A DNA stretch of 31,123 nucleotides from JBASRP01 sp044866075. GTDB taxonomy: Bacteria; Actinomycetota; AC-67. Location of the stretch: contig JBIOTQ010000062.1 in the NCBI GenBank assembly GCA_044866075.1, positions 1-31,123 of the forward strand, given 5' to 3'. Shown piece after piece: positions 23,233 through 30,443 of this stretch. How positions within the stretch are numbered: position 1 is the stretch's first letter; each line of letters begins with the position of its first letter. Position numbers and translations under genes: made by a program. The notes beneath the pieces are model-generated. The model was not told the origin of the DNA, ran no database searches, and worked only from the letters and a program-made list of their open reading frames with translations.

Positions 23233-24246
23233 CTACAGGATCGGCGCGCGGTAGCGAAGCGCGCTCCCCACCGTAACGAGCACCTCGACGGCATCGACGA
23301 CGAACGCCAGCGCGAACAACGGCGGAGCCTTCCATCCCGGATACGGGAACTCCTCGATCCGAAGCCGGTAGCGGACCCATGGCACCATCGCCGCGACGGC
23401 GACCCCGAGACGCAGCGGCTTCGTCGGTCCGGTCGCCGCGACCGCGAGCCCCGCCAGCGCAGCCAGCACCCGCGCGTGGATCGGGTCGAGGAACAGGCCT
23501 CGGTGGAGCCGGCGCTCCGCGTATGCCGGGTGCTCGCGGACGATGCGTCCGATGCGACGCCACCGCAACCCGTGCCGGATCCCCTCCGCGAGGTCGCGAT
23601 ACCGCCTCCCCGTGTGGCGCATCTCGTGGATCACGAACGCGTCGGGCGCAAACGACACCGTCGCGCCTGCCTCCAGCGCGCGCCATCCGAGGTCGACGTC
23701 CTCGCCGAACACCCGTCCCGGGATTCGCTCGTCGAAGCCGTCGAGCCGCTCGAGCATCTCGCGCCGGTACCCGATGTTGCACGCCTCGAAATGCCAGGTG
23801 ATCTGGTCCACCCACACGAAGGTCGCGAAGGGGCCCCAGCCGGGATCCTCCCCTTCCGGGTACTGGGTGCGTCCCTGAACGACGTCGTTTTCGCCGAGCC
23901 CACGGACCAACGACGCGAGCCACCCGGGCTGGGGGACGCAGTCGTCGTCGGTGAAGACGATGAGGGGGGCACGGGCCGCGCGCCATCCGGTGTTCCGGCC
24001 CGCGCCGGCGCCGCCCGGTTCCTCCCGGCGGATCAGACGGATCGTGATGGGCGCGGTGGCCGCGGCCGCCTTGACGACCTCGCTCGTCCCGTCGGTCGAG
24101 CAGTCATCGACCACGACGATCTCGAATGGGCCCGCGTCCTGTTGCGCGGCTAGGGCATCGAAGAGGCGCGGAAGAAGGTGTGCCCGGTTCCTCGTCGTCA
24201 CGACAACCGAGACGACGGGCTCGAGGACATCGCTCCGTTCCGGCAC
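23233..24246 (-). CDS. Membrane-associated GT2 glycosyltransferase
   Basis: A 337-residue family 2 glycosyltransferase. VSVVVTTRNRAHLL (12-25), VVDDCSTDGTS (45-55), AGRNTGWRAAR (82-92), FTDDDC (98-103) and GEDVDLGW (181-188) form a complete GT-A core; the C-terminal part has two or three hydrophobic segments (about 257-272, 279-292, 308-329), which should hold it at the membrane. GTG 24246 follows an AGGAG ribosome-binding site that overlaps the TAG of the upstream GT2, so the two are coupled. It is a paralogue of that upstream gene, with the same motif spacing. Confidence 0.87.
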   Translation of the reverse strand: MPERSDVLEPVVSVVVTTRNRAHLLPRLFDALAAQQDAGPFEIVVVDDCSTDGTSEVVKAAAATAPITIRLIRREEPGGAGAGRNTGWRAARAPLIVFTDDDCVPQPGWLASLVRGLGENDVVQGRTQYPEGEDPGWGPFATFVWVDQITWHFEACNIGYRREMLERLDGFDERIPGRVFGEDVDLGWRALEAGATVSFAPDAFVIHEMRHTGRRYRDLAEGIRHGLRWRRIGRIVREHPAYAERRLHRGLFLDPIHARVLAALAGLAVAATGPTKPLRLGVAVAAMVPWVRYRLRIEEFPYPGWKAPPLFALAFVVDAVEVLVTVGSALRYRAPIL

Positions 24247-24254
24247 CGATTCTC

Positions 24255-25187
24255 CTACAGGACGACGGTGCGCTCGCGCACGCTTCCGATGACGAGCCCC
24301 GCGACGCGAGCGGCGTCGAGCGTCGTGAGCAGGAGCCGGTCGACGATCTCACCACGCGAGCGAGGACGCTGGTACCACGCGTACGGGATCGTCAGCGCGA
24401 GCGCGGGGCGCCAGCGCGCGCCCACGACGAGCCCTGCGAGCACGGCGAGGAGCGCCGCGTGACGTCGCTTCGTGAACACGCCCAACCACAACGCCTCCCC
24501 GCGCATCTCCGGGAACCGTCGCACGAGAGTGGGGGCGATCTCCCCGTGCTCGCGGGCGCGGCGCCAATGGGCGATCATCCCCGGGTAGGTGACGGCGTGA
24601 TACACCACCGCCTCCGGCGCGAACGTCGCCTTCGCCCCTCGCCGGCGAGCGGTCCACCCGAGGACGGTGTCCTCGCCGAAGAACGCCAGCGTCTCGTCGA
24701 ACCCGCCCGCCGCACGCAGCACGTCGGCACGGTAGAAGATGTTGCAGGTTTCGTACCGATCGGTGAACTCCTCCAGCTGCTGCGACATGGCCGCGCGGCG
24801 GGGTGACGCCGCCGGATCCGGGATGGTCTTTCCCTGAACGATGTCCGCGCCCGCCTCGAGCGCGCCGAGACCGGCTTCGAGCCATGCAGGCGCCGGACGG
24901 CAATCGTCGTCGGTGAACGCGAGGACCGGCGCCTCCGCGATCGCGCAGGCGAGGTTGCGTGCCGCCGCAGGACCACGATTGTGGGTGTTCCGTACGATCC
25001 GCACCACGAGCGGCGATCGCTCGGCGAGCCCCTCGAGTACCCGCGCGGTGTCGTCGCGCGAGCCGTCGTCCGCGAGGATCACCTCGAAATCCTCGGCCGG
25101 CAGCGTCTGCGCCCCGAGGGCGGCAAGGAGCGGAGGCAGCCGCTCGGGCCGCTCGAACGTTGGGATCACGACGGAAACGCGCTTCAT
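24255..25187 (-). CDS. GT2 glycosyltransferase, paralogue of its downstream neighbour
   Basis: A 310-residue family 2 glycosyltransferase: VSVVIPTFERPERL (4-17), ILADDGSRDDT (37-47), ARNLACAIAEAP (76-87), FTDDDC (91-96), CNIFYRADVL (148-157) and GEDTVLGW (171-178). The motif order, the CNI(F/G)YR element and a C-terminal hydrophobic stretch are shared with the gene at 23233, which points to tandem duplication. ATG 25187 is chosen over an in-frame start at 25250 because the family sequence starts at MKRVSVVIP. It is first in the leftward pair and divergent from the PAPS synthetase gene. Confidence 0.87.
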   Translation of the reverse strand: MKRVSVVIPTFERPERLPPLLAALGAQTLPAEDFEVILADDGSRDDTARVLEGLAERSPLVVRIVRNTHNRGPAAARNLACAIAEAPVLAFTDDDCRPAPAWLEAGLGALEAGADIVQGKTIPDPAASPRRAAMSQQLEEFTDRYETCNIFYRADVLRAAGGFDETLAFFGEDTVLGWTARRRGAKATFAPEAVVYHAVTYPGMIAHWRRAREHGEIAPTLVRRFPEMRGEALWLGVFTKRRHAALLAVLAGLVVGARWRPALALTIPYAWYQRPRSRGEIVDRLLLTTLDAARVAGLVIGSVRERTVVL

Positions 25188-25267
25188 GGACGTGGGCGCC
25201 GGGGTAGGCCGGCGACGATGAAGGATGCCGGAGCGGGCGACCCCCCGCAAGGGATGCCGTCCGCCGC

Positions 25268-25273
25268 TAGAAT
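25268..25273 (+). promoter_or_regulatory. Putative -10 element (TAGAAT) for the PAPS synthetase gene
   Basis: TAGAAT lies 46 bases before ATG 25320, giving a short leader that contains a strong Shine-Dalgarno AGGAGGA (25304-25310). Unlike several other genes in this window, this one therefore has a conventional leader. Confidence 0.45.
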
Positions 25274-25319
25274 CGCACCTCCGGCCTCTGCCGCCCGCGT
25301 GTCAGGAGGATCCCAGACG

Positions 25320-27047
25320 ATGTCCGACCATCTCATCGAGCCGCACGGCGGCACCCTCTTCGACGGACTCGTCGGCGAGGATCGCGCCGCGGAGCTGCGG
25401 GGGGCATCGCGCGAGTGGCCGTCGCTCGACCTGACGCAGCGACAGCTCTGCGACCTGGAGCTCATGCTCTCCGGCGGCTTCTCGCCGCTCACCGGGTTCA
25501 TGACCCGGCCCGATTACGAGGCGGTCTGCGAGCGGATGCGGCTCGCCGACGGCACATTGTGGCCGATCCCTGTGACACTCGACGTCTCCCCGGAGGTCGC
25601 GGACGGGCTCTCGGAAGGCGACAGGCTGGCGCTGCGCGACGCCGAGGGCGTGATGCTCGCGGCGATGACGGTCGAGGAGCTGTGGCGGCCGGACCGCGAG
25701 GCGGAGGCCGACGCGGTGTTCGGGACGACGCGCCCGGCGCATCCGGGCGTCGCGCACCTGATGAAGCGGACGAACGACGTCTACATCGGCGGCCGCCTGG
25801 AAGGCATCCAGCTCCCCGTTCACTACGACTACCGTGCGCTGCGCCTGACGCCGCGGGAGCTGCGCGACGAGTTCGCGCGCCTCGGGTGGTCGCGTGTCGT
25901 CGCGTTCCAGACGCGCAACCCGATGCATCGCGCGCACTACGAGCTGACGTTGCGCGCCGCGAAGGAGCTCGAGGCCAACCTCCTCGTTCATCCGGTCGTG
26001 GGGATGACGAAGCCCGGCGACGTCGATCACTACACCCGCGTCCGGTGCTACGACGCCTTGATGCACCGGTATCCGCCGTACACGGCGAAGCTCTCGCTGC
26101 TCCCCCTTGGCATGAGGATGGCGGGGCCGCGCGAGGCGGTGTGGCATGCGATCATCCGCAAGAACCACGGGTGCGCGTACTTCATCGTCGGCCGCGACCA
26201 CGCCGGGCCCGGCTCCGACCCCGACGGCAACCCCTGGTACGGCCCCTACGACGCGCAGGCGCTCCTCAGCAAGCACGAGGAAGAGCTCGGCGTGGGGATG
26301 GTTCCGTTCCGTCAGATGGTCTACGTCGAGGAGCAGGATGCCTACTTCCCCGACGACGAGGTGCCCGAGCGCGCTCGCGTGCTTTCGATCTCGGGAACCG
26401 AGCTGCGGCGGCGCCTCGCGGACGGTCGCGAGATCCCCGCGTGGTTCTCTTTCCCGGAGGTCGTCGCGGAGCTCCGCCGCACGCACCCTCCACGCAGCCG
26501 CCAGGGGCTCACGGTCTTCTTCACCGGTCTGTCCGGATCCGGCAAGTCGACGATCGCGAACGTGTTGCTCGTGAAGTTCCTCGAGATGGGCGGCCGTCCG
26601 GTCACGATGCTCGACGGCGACATCGTGCGGAAGCATCTGTCGTCGGAACTCGGGTTCTCGCGCGAGCACCGCGACATCAACATCCGCCGCGTCGGGTACG
26701 TCGCCTCGGAGATCACCAAGAACGGCGGCATCGCGATCTGCGCGCCGATCGCGCCGTACGACGAGGTGCGCAAGGAAGTCCGCGCGATGATCGAGCCGCT
26801 GGGCGGGTTCATCCTCGTACACATCGCGGCGCCTCTCGAGGTGTGTGAGGAGCGCGACCGCAAGGGTCTCTACGCCAAGGCGCGAGCCGGGATCATCAAG
26901 GAGTTCACCGGGATCTCCGATCCGTACGAGCCGCCGGAGGACGCCGAGGTCGTCATCGACACGACCGATTCGACGCCCGAGGAGGCGGCTCAGAAGGTGA
27001 TCCTTCATCTCGAGCGCGAGGGATATCTCGCCTCACCGGTGGCTTGA
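25320..27047 (+). CDS. Bifunctional sulfate adenylyltransferase / adenylylsulfate kinase (PAPS synthesis)
   Basis: A 575-residue fusion that makes the sulfate donor PAPS from sulfate and two ATP in the cytosol. Residues 1-385 are ATP sulfurylase (Sat): LSGGFSPLTGFM (50-61), QTRNPMHRAH (197-206) with the ATP-binding HxxH, and GRDHAGPG (291-298). Residues 396-575 are APS kinase (CysC): P-loop GLSGSGKST (403-411), LDGDIVRKHL (431-440), FSREHRDINIRRVGYVA (446-462) and KEFTGISDPYEPP near the end. All expected motifs are intact. AGGAGGA at 25304-25310 fixes the start. No other sulfate-assimilation gene is near, so it probably supplies sulfation rather than cysteine synthesis, though the sulfotransferase is not in the window. 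Confidence 0.93.
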   Translation: MSDHLIEPHGGTLFDGLVGEDRAAELRGASREWPSLDLTQRQLCDLELMLSGGFSPLTGFMTRPDYEAVCERMRLADGTLWPIPVTLDVSPEVADGLSEGDRLALRDAEGVMLAAMTVEELWRPDREAEADAVFGTTRPAHPGVAHLMKRTNDVYIGGRLEGIQLPVHYDYRALRLTPRELRDEFARLGWSRVVAFQTRNPMHRAHYELTLRAAKELEANLLVHPVVGMTKPGDVDHYTRVRCYDALMHRYPPYTAKLSLLPLGMRMAGPREAVWHAIIRKNHGCAYFIVGRDHAGPGSDPDGNPWYGPYDAQALLSKHEEELGVGMVPFRQMVYVEEQDAYFPDDEVPERARVLSISGTELRRRLADGREIPAWFSFPEVVAELRRTHPPRSRQGLTVFFTGLSGSGKSTIANVLLVKFLEMGGRPVTMLDGDIVRKHLSSELGFSREHRDINIRRVGYVASEITKNGGIAICAPIAPYDEVRKEVRAMIEPLGGFILVHIAAPLEVCEERDRKGLYAKARAGIIKEFTGISDPYEPPEDAEVVIDTTDSTPEEAAQKVILHLEREGYLASPVA

Positions 27048-27064
27048 CGAGCACTTCGAGCCAC

Positions 27065-27082
27065 GACGTCGCGACCGACGTC
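27065..27082. terminator. Small inverted repeat between convergent genes
   Basis: GACGTC (27065-27070) and GACGTC (27077-27082) form a 6-bp stem with a 6-base loop in the 40-base gap between the PAPS synthetase and the leftward sulfatase-like gene. There is no U-run, so it would be at best a weak or bidirectional terminator. Confidence 0.25.
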
Positions 27083-27087
27083 TCGAG

Positions 27088-28501
27088 CTAGAGGTATCCC
27101 AGCTCGCGCAGGCGCTCTTCGAGCTCCGCGGTCTCTTCGTCAGAGGGCGGCGGCTCGGCTCGCGGCATCTGACCGGCCGGGAGGTTCCGCACGTCCGCGT
27201 CCGCCGCGTCGATCGCGCGACGGAGGTGTGCGACGGCGGCGGACGCCGTGGCAGGGTCGACCGGTCTCGCCTCCATCGGGTCGGCGCGGAGGTCGAACAC
27301 TCGCTCGTGGCGGCCGTACCGCACGAGTTTCCAGATCCCGTCGGTGGCGGCGGTGGCCGGCTCCGTCAGCCGGGCGAGCGCGTCCTCGTCGAGCGACCAG
27401 TCCGACGCGACGCGCGTCACCCTCGGTTCATCGCGCCCGGCGGGGCCGTCGTATTGCGAGAGGGCGACGCCATCCCCCGCTCCATCCGTCCAGGGGTGGT
27501 CCTCCAAGCCGATCGCGTCGGAGATCCGGCGCGGCAGGCTCGGGAGGCTCACCAGGTCTTCTGCGACGAACCGAACCGGTCCGGCGACGATCAACGGCAC
27601 CCAGATCAGTCGCTGGTCGAGTGAGAAGGAGTGACCCATGAGCCCGCCTTCGCCGAAATTCTCGCCGTGGTCGGATGTGACGATCACCAGCGTGTCGTCG
27701 AGCAGGTCGCGCCGATCCATTTCCTCGAACAGCGACCCGAGCCAGTCGTCCATGAGCCGGATCGACCGCCCGTAGAGATGCCGCATCCGCGCGAGCGTGT
27801 CGAACGGGATGTCGTGGGAGGTCAGGCACACGCGCCAGAGCTCGCCGAGTGTGAGATGCCGCCGCGCCTCCTCGCCCGCGCGCAGGCGCGCGCGTAACGT
27901 CAGGTCGTTGTAGGGGCGGGGCGGAAGGTACGGCGAGTGGCACTCGACCAGATTGACGAACCAGAAGAACGGCCGGTCGCGCGGCTCTTCCATCCAGGAA
28001 CGGAGAACGCCGCGCGTCCCTTCCGCTCCATCGTCGAATCGCGCGCGCGCGCTCTCGAGGGCCCACCGCAGTCGCGCGCGCGCCGGGTTCGTGAAGCTTC
28101 GCCTGCCTGGGCGTCTTCTTTTCGACGAAGCGGTCGAAGCCGATGTCGAACCCGCTCCGCGCGGAGATCCATGCGTTGCAGCTGACCCCTCGGGTGTCGT
28201 AGCCGGCGCGGCGGAGGACCTCGGGAAGGAGGCGGTCTCGGATCGCCTCGAGCCGCGGGCGGCAATTGACCGGGTTCCCTCCGGGTGGGCCTGCGAGGCC
28301 GATCGACCGCGGCAAGGCCCCCGCGAACACCGAGGCGTGCGACGGCATCGTCCAGTTCGACGGCGCGATCGCGTGCGGGAGCGCGGTGCCGCGACGCGCG
28401 AGCTGCCCGAGCGTGGGCGTCGCGCCCTCTCCCGCGCCGTACGGCTCGAACGCGTCCGCACGCGCGGTGTCGAGCACAACGAGAAGCACGTTCGGGCGCA
28501 T
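27088..28501 (-). pseudogene. Sulfatase-superfamily gene interrupted by a frameshift
   Basis: A paralogue of the gene at 2006-3409, split over two reading frames. Frame one starts at ATG 28501 with NVLLVVLDTARADAF and carries the active-site loop SNWTMPSHASVFAG (48-61, again with Thr51 in the Cys/Ser position), running to GFDRFVEKK. Frame two carries the rest: PFFWFVNLVECHSPYLPP, the metal motif TSDHGENFGEG and the C-terminal LRELGYL. Gap-free alignment with the intact paralogue puts the shift between 28041 and 28083, where two alternating CG runs lie (28040s and 28073-28083). Loss of one base or gain of two would restore about 470 codons, against 467 in the paralogue. Each half is otherwise well kept, so the cause is a recent mutation, a slippage switch or a sequencing error. 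Confidence 0.85.
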
Positions 28502-28509
28502 CGCCGACA

Positions 28510-28515
28510 AGGATA
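28510..28515 (-). promoter_or_regulatory. Putative -10 element (TATCCT) for the sulfatase-like gene
   Basis: TATCCT on the minus strand ends 8 bases before ATG 28501, with no Shine-Dalgarno sequence between, matching the leaderless pattern seen elsewhere in the window. Confidence 0.4.
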
Positions 28516-28577
28516 TCCGCCGAGCGAGTCCCCAGCGGCGGCGCCGGCGGCTCGCTTCTGGCGCGGCCCGCGCCGAG

Positions 28578-28583
28578 TACGAT
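28578..28583 (+). promoter_or_regulatory. Putative -10 element (TACGAT) for the methyltransferase at 28627
   Basis: TACGAT lies 43 bases before GTG 28627 in the 125-base divergent gap. The leader it would make contains GGAGGG (28617-28622) at good Shine-Dalgarno spacing. Confidence 0.35.
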
Positions 28584-28626
28584 ACCGATCGGTCGAGGGG
28601 TTTCGTCCAGGTCCGTGGAGGGTCCC

Positions 28627-29463
28627 GTGTCACTGCCCACACTGAAGGACGCGATCGCGTCGCACACCTGGTACCACACGATGGAGCTCGCGCCCGGAGT
28701 GGACGCGCCGGGCTACTACGACCTCCGTCCCATCGTGGGGGCGCTCCCCTGGCCCGACGTCGGCGGCAAACGGTGCCTCGACGTCGCGACGTTCGACGGC
28801 TTCTTCGCGTTCGAGCTGGAACGCCGCGGCGCTTCCGAGGTCGTGGCGATCGACGTCGACGACTACGCCGACATCGACTGGCTATTCCATCGTCGCGAGA
28901 GCGGACCGCAGGAGATCGCGTCCATGACCCCCGGAAAGGGGTTCCGGATCGCGTCGGAGGCACTCTCGTCTCGCGTCGAACGCCGAGCCGTCAACGTGTA
29001 CGCCCTCTCGCCCGACACCGTCGGAACCTTCGACGTCGTCGTGTGCGGAAGCCTGCTGCTCCACCTTCGGGAACCGCTGCGCGCGCTCGAAGCGATCCGA
29101 AGCGTCTGCCGCGGCGCATTCCTGTCGATGGAGTCGATCCGTTTGGGCCTGACGCTCCTCCACCGGCGGCGCCCACTCGTCGAGTACAGCGGCTACGTCG
29201 ATGTGTGGTCGGTGCCGAACGCCGCCGGCCACGCGAAGCGACTCGAGCTCGCCGGTTTCGAGATCCTCAAGCGTCACGGCCCGTACGCGGTCCCGTTCGG
29301 GCCGGCGCACCGCGAGATGACCGGCGGCTCGCTGCGCGGGGGGATCCGGAAGTACGGTCCGAGGGCCGTCGCCCGCGCGATCGGCCGCAACGCGCTCGCG
29401 AAGGCGTTCGCCGGGGGCGTCGGCGACGTTCACATGGCCCTGCTCGCGCGCCCGCTCGCCTGA
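28627..29463 (+). CDS. SAM-dependent methyltransferase, CmoB/DUF1698-like
   Basis: A 278-residue class I methyltransferase and paralogue of the gene at 6593. Shared marks are WYHTMELAPGV (15-25), YYDLRP, PWPDVGGKRC (41-50), CLDVATFDGFFAFELERRGA (50-69) and CGSLLLHLREP. The start GTG 28627 is supported by GGAGGG 5 bases upstream. It likely methylates a sugar residue; the CmoB-like fold resemblance does not by itself imply tRNA. The C-terminal region (GGSLRGGIRKYGPRAVAR) is longer and more basic than in the paralogue. It is divergent from the broken sulfatase-like gene and leads into a GT2 27 bases downstream. Confidence 0.82.
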   Translation: MSLPTLKDAIASHTWYHTMELAPGVDAPGYYDLRPIVGALPWPDVGGKRCLDVATFDGFFAFELERRGASEVVAIDVDDYADIDWLFHRRESGPQEIASMTPGKGFRIASEALSSRVERRAVNVYALSPDTVGTFDVVVCGSLLLHLREPLRALEAIRSVCRGAFLSMESIRLGLTLLHRRRPLVEYSGYVDVWSVPNAAGHAKRLELAGFEILKRHGPYAVPFGPAHREMTGGSLRGGIRKYGPRAVARAIGRNALAKAFAGGVGDVHMALLARPLA

Positions 29464-29489
29464 GGGCCATTGCCCCGCCGCGCACGATC

Positions 29490-30443
29490 GTGACCGAACG
29501 CCCGGAGGTGGACGTGGCCGTCGTGACGTGGAACACGGCCGAGGTCACCGCGCAGGCCCTCCGCCGGTTGCTGGACACGGACCAGGGATGCCGCCTGCGT
29601 CTCCTCGTCCGCGACAACGCCTCGACCGACGGCACCGTCGAGACGCTCGCGCGTGTGGTCCCGGAGGCCGAGATCGACGCCGGAAGAGAGAACCTCGGCT
29701 TCGCGGCGGGGGTCAACACCATCATGACTCGATCGACCGCGCCGTGGATCTTTCTCCTCAACTCGGACGCGTGGCCGCAACCGCAGGCGATCGGGACGCT
29801 CGTCGAGACGGCGCGGCGCCATCCGCGCGCGGCCGCGGTCGCGCCGCGACTCGAGCGGCCGGACGGGACGCTCGAGCATTCGACCTACCCTTTTCCGTCG
29901 GTCGCGCTCGCGTGGACGATGGCGTTCCGGCGTGCGCGGCTCGGCCCCGAGCGCGCCGACGAGCTCATGCTCGAGGACGACTGGCTGCACGACCGGCCGC
30001 GACCCGTCGATTGGGCGATCGGCGCGTCGCTGCTCGTCCCGCGCGCCGCCTGGCTCGACGTCGGCCCGTTCGACGAGCGCTTCTTCATGTACGTCGAGGA
30101 CCTCGAGTGGTGCTGGCGGGCTCGGCGGCTCGGCTGGGAGATCCGGTTCGAGCCGTCGGCGATCGTGCAGCACATCGGGAACGTCTCCGGAGAACGAAGG
30201 TACGGCGCGGCGCGCACGGAGGCCTACCTCGTCAACACGTACCTCTTCTTCCGGCGCGAGCACGGGCCGCTCGCAACGATCGCCTACCGCGCGCTGAATC
30301 TGGCCGGGACCACGCGGCTGTATGTCCGCGCCCGCCGCGCCGGCGACCATGGTCTGGCGGCGTACTGGCTTTCGCACATGCGGGCCCACCTGAAGCCGGT
30401 CCGCGACGATGCGGTCGGATCGCGCGGCCGCGTGCGGGCATGA
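29490..30443 (+). CDS. GT2 glycosyltransferase, rhamnosyltransferase-like
   Basis: A 317-residue family 2 glycosyltransferase. VDVAVVTWNTAEVTAQ (7-22), RDNASTDGTVET (41-52), ENLGFAAGVN (67-76), LLNSDAWP (89-96, the DxD-position motif) and YVEDLEWCWRARRLGWEI (201-218) match WbbL/RfbF-type rhamnosyltransferases, as in the gene at 16617. ADWAIGASLL-like VDWAIGASLLVPR before the ED motif is also typical. The start GTG 29490 has no clear ribosome-binding site; an in-frame GTG lies a few codons further on. Its stop overlaps the ATG of the next GT4 (ATGA). Confidence 0.87.
   Translation: MTERPEVDVAVVTWNTAEVTAQALRRLLDTDQGCRLRLLVRDNASTDGTVETLARVVPEAEIDAGRENLGFAAGVNTIMTRSTAPWIFLLNSDAWPQPQAIGTLVETARRHPRAAAVAPRLERPDGTLEHSTYPFPSVALAWTMAFRRARLGPERADELMLEDDWLHDRPRPVDWAIGASLLVPRAAWLDVGPFDERFFMYVEDLEWCWRARRLGWEIRFEPSAIVQHIGNVSGERRYGAARTEAYLVNTYLFFRREHGPLATIAYRALNLAGTTRLYVRARRAGDHGLAAYWLSHMRAHLKPVRDDAVGSRGRVRA

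Noticed and set aside
25302..27008. 568-codon open frame opposite the PAPS synthetase gene
   Set aside because: Antisense shadow of a gene with all expected catalytic motifs; its own composition shows no recognisable domain.
28266..29489. N-terminal extension of the GT2 at 29490 reaching back to 28266
   Set aside because: This stretch overlaps the methyltransferase at 28627 in another frame and is arginine-rich noise.
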